Origin: Methanoregula sp.
Lineage (GTDB): Archaea; Halobacteriota; Methanomicrobia; Methanomicrobiales; Methanospirillaceae
DNA: 64,000 bases
Direction of reading: 5' to 3'
Assembly: GCF_023227875.1 (NCBI RefSeq)
Contig: NZ_JALOCH010000005.1
Coordinates: forward strand, 1 to 64,000
Made by a program: the position numbers and the translations under genes. This document shows, piece after piece, positions 17,669-26,240 of this stretch (position 1 is the first letter of the stretch; each line of letters starts with the position of its first letter). The notes beneath the pieces were generated by a model. The model was not told where the DNA came from. It was given only the letters and a program-made list of their open reading frames with translations, and did no database searches.

Positions 17669-19974
17669 CGCTTCTTCTCCACGATGCAGTTCATCATGTA
17701 CACACCGTTGACATTTTCGATACCGTGTGTGTCATGCTCAAAACCGGGGAACCGTTTGTCAAAATCCTGCATGGACAGGAGGTACTGGAGCACCGGTTCC
17801 TTCCTTGCCCCGGTCCGTTCACCCGGTGCAAGGAGGGGAATGCCTGGGGGATACGGGACAATTCCCGTGGCCACGATCCGGTTGCCGGCGTTTGCAACCG
17901 GGATCTGCTCCACTTCGTTCCGCACGAGTCTCCTGTACGCCTCGGCATAGGTGAGGGCCGGATCCGGCAGGAGCGAGAACGCCTGCTGGAGCAGTCCGCA
18001 CATGTTGTGTACTTTTTTGAATGTATGCATCTCGTTTACAAGGTCCTGCAGCGTCATGTCGCCGTACCGTTCCGGCCAGGTATTCTTGAGGTCGGGGAAG
18101 ACATCCTCCAGCGGGACGTTCTCGTCATAGAGCCGTTTGAACTCGAAGAGTTCGGTAATAAGGGTTCCCCACTTACCCTTCGTGATCCCTATCGAGAAGA
18201 GGAAGAGGATGGAGTAATCCCCGGACTTCTCGTTGATGATGCCCCGCGTATCCAGGAACTTCACCACGACTGCTGCAGGGATCCCCCAGTGTGCGAGCGT
18301 GCCGTCCTCATTGACACCGGGCATGATGACCGTGACCTTGATCGGGTCGAGCATGCAGTAATTGTCCGGCAGCCCATCGAAGCCATGCCAGGCATCCTTC
18401 GGATGCAGCACCCAGCAGGAGGGGTTGTCCCGGAGGGTATCGAGCGGTGCATCGGCAAAGGCAATCTTCTTCCTGGTCTTCGGGTCAGTGATTGTTGCCG
18501 GCTGCCACATGGGGAACCACCAGTCCGTCTTTTTCTTACCGGTCGCGATCTCCCGGCTGATACGTGCCATGGTCCGCCGGAACCGGATCGCCTCTTCAAT
18601 GGACTCGGTGGTGAGCACCCGGCCGGAGGCACCGTCCATCATCTTTGATGAGACATCGAGCGACGCGATGATCGTATAGAGCGGGGAGGTGGAACTGTGC
18701 ATCATGAACCCCTCGTTGAACCGGCAGTGCTCGACCGGGGCACGGCCATTCCGGATATGGATCATGGATGCCTGCGACAGGGCGGCCAGCAGCTTGTGGG
18801 TGGACTGGGTGGCAAAGACCGTGGGGCCGTCCTTATCCTTCGCCCCGTCCCGCATGGCGAAGCGGTCCTTATAGAGCGGGTTGAACCGGGCATAGGCATA
18901 CCAGGCCTCATCGAAGTGGATGCTGTCAACGCTTTTGCCAAGCAGGGCTTCCACGTCCGCGGCATGGTAACAAAGCCCGTCGTAGGTTGAGTTGGTGATC
19001 ACGGCATGGACAGGTTTTTTGTCCGGCAGCCCTTTTGTGAGCGGGTTGGCCGCAATCTTGGCCCTGATCGCTTTCTGTGACATCTCTTCCGGCGGGATCG
19101 GGCCGATGATCCCGTACCGGTTCCGTGTCGGGACCATGTAGACCGCAACGGAATGGGTCATGGTAAGGGCATGCTCAGCCGATTTATGGCAGTTCCGGTC
19201 CACCATGACGATGTCATCCTTTGTCACCCGGCCGAAGTACACGATCTTGTTAGCCGTTGACGTGCCGTTTGTCACGAAATAGGTAATGTCAGCGCCAAAC
19301 ACTTTCGCAGCGTACCGTTCGGCCTTGCCAACCGGTCCTGAATGGTCGAGGAGGGAACCCAGTTCCCCGACAGAGATGGAAAGATCGGAACGGAAGAGCT
19401 GCTCCCCGAAGAACTCGTGGAAGATCCGTCCCGCTGGTGATTTCCGGAACGCAGTGCCCCCGGCATGACCGGGCGTGTGCCACGAGTACTCGAAATCCTC
19501 CGAGAACTTCACCAGTTCGCCAAAGAACGGAGGAAGAAGCCGCTCCTCGTAGCGCTTTGCCGCGGCCGTGATGCGGCCGGCAATGAACTCAGGCGTATCC
19601 TCCATCACGTAGATGTACTCGTTGACCTCCCGGATCATATCGATCGTGAGCGAGGTCGGCGTCTCACTCGTGGGTTCTGCCATCAGGAATATCGGGATAT
19701 CCTCGTTGCGGCTGCGGATCTCGTGGATGAGCTGCATCGTCTCCTTGTGCTTCTTTGCGGTATCCCCGCCAAGGTTCCAGTTGATGAGGATGCAATCGAC
19801 TTCCGGGAGACCGGAATAGGCAGCCCGGGCATCGGCCGGTGATGCAACATCCGCGACCCGGATACCGAACTCCTCAAGGCCCTGCACGATCCGTTTGATC
19901 GCCCGCCCGTGGGGGGTGTCGGTATGGATCGCGTCATCGATGACGGCGACCAGGAGGTGATCTTCGGGATTCAT
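17665..19974 (-). CDS. adiA: Biodegradative-type Orn/Lys/Arg decarboxylase, probably arginine decarboxylase
   Basis: The 769-residue PLP enzyme of fold type I has the bacterial inducible-decarboxylase layout: an N-terminal receiver-like wing domain (1-140), the catalytic domain and a C-terminal domain. SDLSISVGELGSLLDHSGP, HFDEAWYAYA (Asp355) and ATQSTHKLLAALSQAS with the PLP Lys394 are close to the AdiA/CadA/LdcC family and closest by eye to AdiA. It converts arginine to agmatine and CO2, consuming a proton. An AGAGGAGAG ribosome site precedes the ATG. Methanogens usually make agmatine with a pyruvoyl enzyme, so this large bacterial form was probably acquired. Arginine rather than lysine specificity is inferred. 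Confidence 0.88.
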   Translation of the reverse strand: MNPEDHLLVAVIDDAIHTDTPHGRAIKRIVQGLEEFGIRVADVASPADARAAYSGLPEVDCILINWNLGGDTAKKHKETMQLIHEIRSRNEDIPIFLMAEPTSETPTSLTIDMIREVNEYIYVMEDTPEFIAGRITAAAKRYEERLLPPFFGELVKFSEDFEYSWHTPGHAGGTAFRKSPAGRIFHEFFGEQLFRSDLSISVGELGSLLDHSGPVGKAERYAAKVFGADITYFVTNGTSTANKIVYFGRVTKDDIVMVDRNCHKSAEHALTMTHSVAVYMVPTRNRYGIIGPIPPEEMSQKAIRAKIAANPLTKGLPDKKPVHAVITNSTYDGLCYHAADVEALLGKSVDSIHFDEAWYAYARFNPLYKDRFAMRDGAKDKDGPTVFATQSTHKLLAALSQASMIHIRNGRAPVEHCRFNEGFMMHSSTSPLYTIIASLDVSSKMMDGASGRVLTTESIEEAIRFRRTMARISREIATGKKKTDWWFPMWQPATITDPKTRKKIAFADAPLDTLRDNPSCWVLHPKDAWHGFDGLPDNYCMLDPIKVTVIMPGVNEDGTLAHWGIPAAVVVKFLDTRGIINEKSGDYSILFLFSIGITKGKWGTLITELFEFKRLYDENVPLEDVFPDLKNTWPERYGDMTLQDLVNEMHTFKKVHNMCGLLQQAFSLLPDPALTYAEAYRRLVRNEVEQIPVANAGNRIVATGIVPYPPGIPLLAPGERTGARKEPVLQYLLSMQDFDKRFPGFEHDTHGIENVNGVYMMNCIVEKKR

Positions 19975-20060
19975 CGGACTCTCCTCTGCAGTCCTGATGT
20001 AGGCTGCAGGCCCTGATCTTGTATGCTCCTGCTCATGTGCAACGCTTGGGGAGATAAGGA

Positions 20061-20070
20061 TTAAATAATT
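20061..20070 (-). promoter_or_regulatory. Likely TATA box of the decarboxylase-antiporter operon
   Basis: On the minus strand the bases read aattatttaa, a good archaeal TATA element, about 90 bases upstream of the decarboxylase ATG. It implies a leader of roughly 60 bases. The stretch 19975-20248 has no gene. A separate TATA-like acatatac near 20210-20217 serves the divergent HdeD-like gene. Confidence 0.45.
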
Positions 20071-20248
20071 CGGTATTCATTCCTGGAAATCACCTGCCGG
20101 CCGCAATACTGTCCTGGTCTATCCGTAAGATCCTGCCAGGAGGAAGAGCGATATTATCAGGAGGATCCGGCGTTCTGGTCTCCAGAGCCGGAGAAAAAGA
20201 GAATACTACATATACTTTCTTCGTGTATTTTACACCGGAAATGATTAC

Positions 20249-20818
20249 ATGACTGAAGAAATCTCCATTACCGATCCAGCGATGATCGATATGAAACTCT
20301 TTCCCTGGTGGCTCCTCCTCCTCTGGGGGATCCTTGCACTGCTCCTCGGGGTTGCATTCCTCTTCACCCCCGGGATAACAACAGAACTCCTTATCACGTT
20401 CATGGGAGCCTACTGGCTCGTGGGCGGGATCTTTGCTATCGTGAGCCTGGCGGTCGACAGGACCAACATGGGCTGGAAGATCTTTCTTGCGATCATCAAC
20501 ATCATCGCCGGCATCCTGATCTTACTCAAGCCACTGTACGCGACCGTCTTCATCCTGTCATTCCTGGTCATCTTCATCGGCTTCTGGGCCTGTTTCGTGG
20601 GAGGGGCCCACCTGTTCCAGGCCTTCACGAAGAAGGACTGGGGGAACGGCGTTCTCGGGGTTATCAGCCTGATCTTCGGTATCATCCTCCTGATCAACCC
20701 ATTCCTGACAGCGGCACTTCTTCCATACATTGCCGGTGGGTTCGCAATCATCATGGGGCTCTGCTCGATTGCCGTTGCATTTACCGCAAAGAAGTGCACG
20801 GATGTCGTAAAGGCGTGA
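20249..20818 (+). CDS. HdeD-like (DUF308) membrane protein
   Basis: The 189-residue product has six hydrophobic helices in three DUF308-type pairs: LLWGILALLLGVAFLFTPG, FLAIINIIAGILILLKP and GVISLIFGIILLINPF. The repeated G(I/V)..L..GI.LL..P pattern is diagnostic of HdeD/DUF308. It is divergent from the arginine decarboxylase operon, across 274 bases containing a promoter for each side. HdeD of Escherichia coli contributes to acid resistance at high cell density; a related role here would agree with the neighbouring decarboxylase and antiporter. Confidence 0.82.
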   Translation: MTEEISITDPAMIDMKLFPWWLLLLWGILALLLGVAFLFTPGITTELLITFMGAYWLVGGIFAIVSLAVDRTNMGWKIFLAIINIIAGILILLKPLYATVFILSFLVIFIGFWACFVGGAHLFQAFTKKDWGNGVLGVISLIFGIILLINPFLTAALLPYIAGGFAIIMGLCSIAVAFTAKKCTDVVKA

Positions 20819-20920
20819 AATTTTTTTAAAATTTCTTTTTTTTCAATGAGCCGGTAACACCGGTTGTTAAAAAACAGTTGATTTTCGCGTAATGCAATAA
20901 AATTAAAAAAACCCGGCTCC

Positions 20921-21169
20921 TCACCGTCCGCGAAACCGGAATATCGCAATCGAAAAGAACCGCTCGAAGAAGTACAGTACGCCGAAAAATACGGCCGCGT
21001 ACACAACAAAACCGGCAATGAAACCAACGGGTCCGCCAAGGCCGGACAGGTTCATCAGCATGTTGGAGACCGTGTTCGCGATAAGGACGGCACAGAGGAG
21101 GACGACAATGATCTCCGCTGCGCGTTTCACCACTGAAAGATCCATGGAGTTGTTGCGGGGTCCGGGCAT
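20921..21169 (-). CDS. Small two-helix membrane protein, 82 aa
   Basis: The product has two hydrophobic segments (IIVVLLCAVLIANTV and PVGFIAGFVVYAAVFFGVLYFF) and a basic C-terminus (IFRFRGR). No family is recognised. The start may be the ATG at 21169 (MPGPRNN) or at 21145 (MDLSVVKR); neither has a ribosome site, suggesting a leaderless transcript. It is convergent with the HdeD-like gene and divergent from the STAS gene at 21269. Confidence 0.6.
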   Translation of the reverse strand: MPGPRNNSMDLSVVKRAAEIIVVLLCAVLIANTVSNMLMNLSGLGGPVGFIAGFVVYAAVFFGVLYFFERFFSIAIFRFRGR

Positions 21170-21268
21170 ATAAAACCTTCAAACCGGGCGCCCGTAACGA
21201 CGCCCGGGCAGGTCCCCCCAACCTTAAATTAGGCTGCGCGCAATACTACCTTTCAGGAGATACAATCC

Positions 21269-22579
21269 ATGGAAGCCAGGAGCGAGAGAAAGGACGGGGT
21301 TCTTGTTTTTTTTGTCAACGGGAGGCTCGACGCATTCGGGGCACAGCAGCTCGACAGCTGGGCCCGTGAAGAACTCAATGACGATGACAAGGAACTGGTT
21401 GTCGATATGACCGACACCCCCTACCTGAGCAGCGGGGGCATACGGGTATTCAATGGCCTGCAGAAGGAACTGAAACGCCGGAGCGGGAAGTTTGTCCTCT
21501 CTGCGGTCGGGGAGTACCCGAAAAAGGTGCTCGAAATGGCAGGCTTTTCCACGGTCTTTCCCATGTACGCGACAACGGAGGAGGCGGTTGAGGACCTGAA
21601 TAAAAAACGCAGGAACCCGTCCCTCTTCAACGAGATCTTTTACAAGAAGATCATCGAAGACGGCGTCAGCCTGACCATCGAGCCCGGCTGGATGACCAAA
21701 TCCCCGGCCATCCGTGTCACCGGGGACCTCGACAAAGTGCTCCATGCAACGATCACCGAATCCGATATCAGGATGAAAAAATTCTCCGAGGTCACCTATT
21801 CCCTGGGCCTCGGGGCCCTGGGCGCTGACGCCAAGGATGCCCTTCCCCTCCTCGGGGAAATGATCACGCTGTACGGATCGATGGTCTGGCTCCCGACCGA
21901 TGGCAACAGTACTCCGGACTTCCTGACACCCGGGAATACCTCCGGGAGCGACCTGCCCGTATATACCGGGTTCAATATCACGCTCGACGGCCCATTCAAC
22001 GAATACCTCACTCTCGACACGACCAATCCAAAAGGAGTAAGCATATCCGATATCTACAAGGTCATTTTCTCGTCGGCACGGGACCGGATCAAGACCTACC
22101 GTGGCGTTGTCGCCGTGACCATGTGGGGAGTCCTCTCCGGCTTTGCCAGCTCCGGGCTGAAGAAGGCCCCGGTCGCCGGGTCGGGACTCAAAAAAGGGGA
22201 GTCGATCATGGCCCCTTCCCGGGCCCATGAATGGATGGCGTCCGACAGCGGCACGTCATACCAGGGCGATACGCTGGTGAGCTTTGGTATCGGTATCGAT
22301 CTCGGCACCGACCTCTCTGGGTTCAACCCGGAAAATCTCGATTCCCTGTATTATGCAAACCCCCTGAACACGGGTGCGGGAAAAGGGATGTACCTCCACA
22401 ACCATGGCGTGGTCTTCAGGAACATTCCCTATGATCCAACCCTTGACCTGAATACGCAGGTAAAAAAGATCGTTACGGACGGGGAGTTTGTGGACATGCG
22501 CCACCTGCTCGATTCCACGAGGCTGCGCAAGGCAAAGATCGGTATCGCCTATATCCAGGACATCCAGCGCGAACCCTAA
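21269..22579 (+). CDS. STAS-domain protein with large uncharacterised C-terminal domain
   Basis: The 436-residue product has an N-terminal STAS (anti-anti-sigma factor) domain in about residues 1-110. It includes VVDMTDTPYLSSGGIRVF, where the Ser of SSGG is the usual phosphorylation site. Residues 115-436 form a domain I cannot name, with acidic/Gly-rich segments (VSFGIGIDLGTDLSGF, MYLHNHGVVFRNIPYDP) and no membrane helix. An AGGAGAT ribosome site precedes the ATG. It opens a partner-switching island: the RsbW-like gene is convergent with it and a second STAS gene follows. The long C-terminal part may be the output domain controlled by the switch, which is an inference. Confidence 0.8.
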   Translation: MEARSERKDGVLVFFVNGRLDAFGAQQLDSWAREELNDDDKELVVDMTDTPYLSSGGIRVFNGLQKELKRRSGKFVLSAVGEYPKKVLEMAGFSTVFPMYATTEEAVEDLNKKRRNPSLFNEIFYKKIIEDGVSLTIEPGWMTKSPAIRVTGDLDKVLHATITESDIRMKKFSEVTYSLGLGALGADAKDALPLLGEMITLYGSMVWLPTDGNSTPDFLTPGNTSGSDLPVYTGFNITLDGPFNEYLTLDTTNPKGVSISDIYKVIFSSARDRIKTYRGVVAVTMWGVLSGFASSGLKKAPVAGSGLKKGESIMAPSRAHEWMASDSGTSYQGDTLVSFGIGIDLGTDLSGFNPENLDSLYYANPLNTGAGKGMYLHNHGVVFRNIPYDPTLDLNTQVKKIVTDGEFVDMRHLLDSTRLRKAKIGIAYIQDIQREP

Positions 22580-22587
22580 AAAAAAAA

Positions 22588-23007
22588 TTAGTTCGTTTTT
22601 CGTTTGATCATGGTGAGGATATTCTTCCCGTCTTCATACCGGTAGAGGATCTCATCCATGACCTGCCGGATCAGGAAGAAGCCCAGTCCCCCGATCTTCC
22701 GGTCCTCAATATCCCCGCCCAGGTCGGGTGCGGGAAGGGTAAGGGGATTGAACGGAACCGCCCGGTCTTCAAGCCGGATCTCAATGATCCCCACGTCCGC
22801 CTTACACAGGACGAGAACCTCGCCACTCCCGCCCTTGTACCCGTGCATGATGACATTGGTCACCGCTTCCTCAACGGCAAGCTGGGTATCGAGAATATCC
22901 TCCTCAGGAAAACCATGGTCCTCCATGAGGGCATGGAGCGCTGTTGAGAGCCGGGGGATCTCATCGATATCCGATTTGAGTGTCAGCGCGAGCAATCTCT
23001 CCGGCAT
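22588..23007 (-). CDS. RsbW-like anti-sigma-type serine/threonine kinase (HATPase)
   Basis: The 139-residue product is a GHKL ATPase of the RsbW/SpoIIAB kind: the N-box is TQLAVEEAVTNVIMHGYKGG and the G-box region is GGLGFFLIRQVMDEILY. Bacterial homologues bind sigma factors and phosphorylate STAS antagonists on Ser/Thr. Archaea have no such sigma factors, so the partner must be something else, plausibly the STAS proteins on either side. It is 2 bases downstream of a 44-residue membrane microprotein and convergent with the STAS gene at 21269. Confidence 0.88.
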   Translation of the reverse strand: MPERLLALTLKSDIDEIPRLSTALHALMEDHGFPEEDILDTQLAVEEAVTNVIMHGYKGGSGEVLVLCKADVGIIEIRLEDRAVPFNPLTLPAPDLGGDIEDRKIGGLGFFLIRQVMDEILYRYEDGKNILTMIKRKTN

Positions 23008-23009
23008 TC

Positions 23010-23144
23010 TTACATCACCCTTGCGGCCATCCGCGTGCTGGCATCCGACGGGAGGTGACTCCCGTCAGACTCCCGGTTCTCTGCAATGGTCACGTACATC
23101 ACCTGAAGGAGTGCGATCAGGGATAAGAGGCTCATTGCTGCCAT
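23010..23144 (-). CDS. Membrane microprotein upstream of the RsbW-like gene, 44 aa
   Basis: This short ATG-to-TAA frame ends 2 bases before the RsbW-like ATG. The product begins MAAMSLLSLIALLQVMYVTI, a convincing single membrane helix, followed by a polar 24-residue tail. The tight spacing suggests translational coupling with the kinase and perhaps a membrane tether or sensor for it. No ribosome site is clear before the ATG. It was found by reading the strand and is too short for a routine gene list; confidence rests on hydrophobicity and spacing only. Confidence 0.42.
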   Translation of the reverse strand: MAAMSLLSLIALLQVMYVTIAENRESDGSHLPSDASTRMAARVM

Positions 23145-23272
23145 GACGGTCAGGTACGCATTGATCGCATTCCATCATAAGGATGTCCAAATCGTTGCAC
23201 AGAGATACCATTATCTTTTTCAAGCACTGACATTTCTTAAGAATTTTCGACACATTGTGTGGGGGGATCATC

Positions 23273-23605
23273 ATGGATATTACCACAACCAGCAAAGACA
23301 ACGCAACCATACTTTCCATTGCCGGCAGGGTCGATACTGCCACCGCACCCCTGCTCGAGCAGGCGATAAACAAGGAGATCGATGCAGGCCACCGTCAGGT
23401 CCTGCTGAATTTTTCCGAGGTATCCTATATCAGCAGCGGGGGCCTCCGGGTACTCCTGGCAACCGCGAAAAAACTCAAGGCACCCGGGGATAAGTTCAGC
23501 ATCTGCAGTCTCTCGCCGGAAGTCCTGAAGATCCTCAAACTCGCAGGGTTCACATCGATCTTCTCGATCTATCCGTCCGAGGGAGAGTCGCTTGCCAGCT
23601 GGTAA
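23273..23605 (+). CDS. STAS-domain anti-anti-sigma-type protein
   Basis: The 110-residue product is a stand-alone STAS domain: MDITTTSKDNATILSIAGRVD, then VLLNFSEVSYISSGGLRVLL with the phospho-acceptor Ser in SSGG, and ILKLAGFTSIFSIY. It is like SpoIIAA/RsbV. The ATG at 23273 is preceded by GGGGGATC. It is divergent from the RsbW-like gene, its likely kinase, and overlaps the next gene by 14 bases, so it is probably cotranslated with the metallo-hydrolase protein. Confidence 0.92.
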   Translation: MDITTTSKDNATILSIAGRVDTATAPLLEQAINKEIDAGHRQVLLNFSEVSYISSGGLRVLLATAKKLKAPGDKFSICSLSPEVLKILKLAGFTSIFSIYPSEGESLASW

Positions 23606-25337
23606 CACCCCACTGGTCTCTCATGAGTGGCAGCCCCTCCCGGGAGCTGCCGGGGCACAGGTTTACCCGCTTATCCGTAAGATCGACACGATCTCGTCCA
23701 ACTCCTACCTTATCCAGACGCCGGATGCCATCCTCCTGATCGATCCGGGCGGCATTCCCGAACAGGCCGAACAGCTCATGCAGGTTGTTACGGAATGCCG
23801 GCACGAAAAGGAGCGGCCGTTCTTCGTCATCCTCACCCATGCCCATATCGACCATTTCTCCGGGATCCAGAATATCCCGGCCTTTGCCTATACCGATGCG
23901 GCCGTCCTGATGGTCCAGGATGCCGGTGCTTCCGCTCTTGAACGTGGCGACAGCGGTATGACCCAGGCGGACCTGATGGGGTCGGCCATCAGCCCGATGC
24001 GGGTAGGGCACCATATCCTGACAGCGGACCGCAGGGACCATCCCGGCATGCCCGTCGAAGTCTGCCTGCCAAATGGCGGGCTCCTGACCATTACGGTATT
24101 CCCGGCCGACCCAATATCCATGCTCCCGGACCGGGAGACTATCGTGTTTGGACACGAAACCTCAATCGACTGTTACAACACGCCCGGGCATAGCCCGGAC
24201 AGCATCTGCATCCAGATCGGTTCGCTCCTCTTTATCGGGGACCTGTTTTTTGCAGCTAATCCCGGCATTGCCGGCATTGTCGGGTGGTCGCAGGAAGACC
24301 TCATCCACTCGTTCGAGGGCATCGGGGCCCTCCTCAGTGCAGGCGGGATTACCACGATCGGCCCCGGCCACGGGCGCCTCATCCCTGCTGAGGATGCAGC
24401 AAAGACCCTCGCGGTCATAAAGAGAGATGCCCTTGCCCTTGCCAATATCGCCGAGCTCAACCGCGACCGTGCGGTCCAGGCCGCCGCTTATGCCGAAGAC
24501 AGCATGGAGGAAGTGAACGAACTCTTCACGATCATGGCAGGACGCCTGTATTATGTCTCGTTTGTCCTGGACGAACTGGGGGAGTCCGAGATCGCAAAAG
24601 AGATGGACGCGCTCATCAACGGCGATACCATCGATGAACTCCTGGACGCGTTCAGGCTCTTTGCCGAGGAGCACCACCGGGGGGGCGGGGTCTCCATCCA
24701 CCTTGCCCTCAAGGCAGGACAGGTAGTCGCCAAGCTGCAGCGCATATTCAACAAAGACGAACTGGCCCACATCATCGACCCGACCCTGGTCAACCGTGCA
24801 GCCCGGCTCCTGTCGGACTATACCACCATGTTCCGCGGGTTTACCCCGCCCAAGGAGATCACGGTCGTTAATCTCCCGACCATCATCGAGACGCTTATCG
24901 CTGGTCTCTCGGTCCCTGCCTGTTCCGATGATGACATGATGTCATCGGTGGATGACGAGAAGGCATTTGCCCGCATGCTGCTCGCACGTATCGGGACGCG
25001 TCCCCTCCTCGAGGACGTGGAGTTCACCATGCAGGAGATATGCGACCCGCTGGCGGTTGCCATTGACCGGGACCATTTCACCGACCTCCTCACGTATATC
25101 ATGGAAGACCTCGTGGGGACCGGTTCGGATACGATCAGTCTTTATATCGCCAGGAACGATCCTGACGTGAGTGTCACGATCGCCGGCAATGTCTCTTCTG
25201 CGGAGGACGATGGCGGCCGGAAGAACCTGCGGTTCCTGTCCGGGCTCTCTCTCCGGGCAGGCGGGAGCCTCTCGTGTACCCGGGACGAAACAGCTGGTAT
25301 GCGCAGTTATACGATCACCGTCACCAGCGTCATCTGA
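23592..25337 (+). CDS. Metallo-beta-lactamase-fold protein with C-terminal degenerate kinase-like region
   Basis: The 581-residue product has a metallo-beta-lactamase domain in about residues 20-270, with the metal site ILTHAHIDHFSG, a second His in TPGHSPDS, and FIGDLFF. Residues 290-400 are helical, and 400-581 resemble the dimerisation and ATPase region of the methanogen histidine kinases in this window (VEFTMQEICDPLAVAIDRDHFTDLL), but without a recognisable N-box or G-box. The start is TTG at 23592 inside the STAS gene, with a GAGGGAGAG ribosome site; no ATG or GTG lies nearby. The domain reading of the C-terminus is tentative. Confidence 0.8.
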   Translation: MPAGNTPLVSHEWQPLPGAAGAQVYPLIRKIDTISSNSYLIQTPDAILLIDPGGIPEQAEQLMQVVTECRHEKERPFFVILTHAHIDHFSGIQNIPAFAYTDAAVLMVQDAGASALERGDSGMTQADLMGSAISPMRVGHHILTADRRDHPGMPVEVCLPNGGLLTITVFPADPISMLPDRETIVFGHETSIDCYNTPGHSPDSICIQIGSLLFIGDLFFAANPGIAGIVGWSQEDLIHSFEGIGALLSAGGITTIGPGHGRLIPAEDAAKTLAVIKRDALALANIAELNRDRAVQAAAYAEDSMEEVNELFTIMAGRLYYVSFVLDELGESEIAKEMDALINGDTIDELLDAFRLFAEEHHRGGGVSIHLALKAGQVVAKLQRIFNKDELAHIIDPTLVNRAARLLSDYTTMFRGFTPPKEITVVNLPTIIETLIAGLSVPACSDDDMMSSVDDEKAFARMLLARIGTRPLLEDVEFTMQEICDPLAVAIDRDHFTDLLTYIMEDLVGTGSDTISLYIARNDPDVSVTIAGNVSSAEDDGGRKNLRFLSGLSLRAGGSLSCTRDETAGMRSYTITVTSVI

Positions 25338-25376
25338 TACCCCGTGACCGGATACACATAAGACCGGGATACCGCA

Positions 25377-26192
25377 ATGGATTTCACCACCACCCCTGCG
25401 CCGGACAAGGCGTCCCCGTTCATTGAATTTGATAACATCACGGTCTTCCACGGGGAGAAGAAAGTCCTCGATGCACTATCGGTCATGCTCAGGCAGGGTG
25501 AGAACGTGGCAATCCTCGGCCCGAATGGCGCGGGAAAATCCACGTTTATCAAAACGATCCTGCGGGAATTCTATCCCTGCCTTGATGGAAACAAAGTTAC
25601 ATTCCGGATCTGTGGGAAGGACGTGTGGGACGTCTTCGATCTGCGGTCTGCTTTTGGGGTCGTGTCAAATGATCTCCAGTTCACTTTTACGCGGCAAATT
25701 ACCGGCCGGGAAGTCATCCTCTCCGGGTTCTTCTCCAGTATCGGGCTTTTCAACCGCGAGATTACCCCGGAGATGGACCGGAAGGCAGACGATATCCTTG
25801 CATTCCTCGAGATCGGTCATATCTGCGACCGGCCCATGACGGAGATGTCATCGGGAGAAGCCCGCCGTTTCCTGATCGGGAGGGCCATGGTCCACGACCC
25901 TGAAGTCCTGATCCTTGACGAACCGACCAACAGCCTCGACCTCCATGCACTCCATGCGTTCCGGCAGACGATCCGTAAGATCGCACAGTCCGGCACCGGA
26001 ATCATCCTCGTCACCCACAACCTTCAGGATATTATCCCGGAGATCTCCCGCGTCATCCTCATGAAGAACGGGCGGTTTGAACACGACGGCCCGAAAGAGA
26101 CTTTGTTGACCGACAGGTACATCGGCCACCTGTTCGAAGTGCCCGTGCACGTGAAAGAGGAAAACGGGTATTATTACGCGACCGGGTATTGA
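25377..26192 (+). CDS. ABC transporter ATP-binding protein
   Basis: The 271-residue ATPase has Walker A GPNGAGKST, signature SSGEARRFLIGRA, Walker B VLILDEPTNSLD and a switch His in VTHN. No permease gene is next to it, so it may serve a transporter encoded elsewhere or have a non-transport role, as for the stand-alone ModF/YlmA-type ATPases that it resembles. It follows the metallo-hydrolase gene by 39 bases on the same strand and could be cotranscribed with that island. Confidence 0.88.
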   Translation: MDFTTTPAPDKASPFIEFDNITVFHGEKKVLDALSVMLRQGENVAILGPNGAGKSTFIKTILREFYPCLDGNKVTFRICGKDVWDVFDLRSAFGVVSNDLQFTFTRQITGREVILSGFFSSIGLFNREITPEMDRKADDILAFLEIGHICDRPMTEMSSGEARRFLIGRAMVHDPEVLILDEPTNSLDLHALHAFRQTIRKIAQSGTGIILVTHNLQDIIPEISRVILMKNGRFEHDGPKETLLTDRYIGHLFEVPVHVKEENGYYYATGY

Positions 26193-26240
26193 ACAAAGAG
26201 GATGATCTTTTTCTTCTCTTCCGATCAGAGATAGGTATAG

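Noticed and set aside
17653..18648. 331-codon open frame opposite the arginine decarboxylase
   Set aside because: Antisense shadow with low-quality composition; the opposite strand is a clear enzyme.
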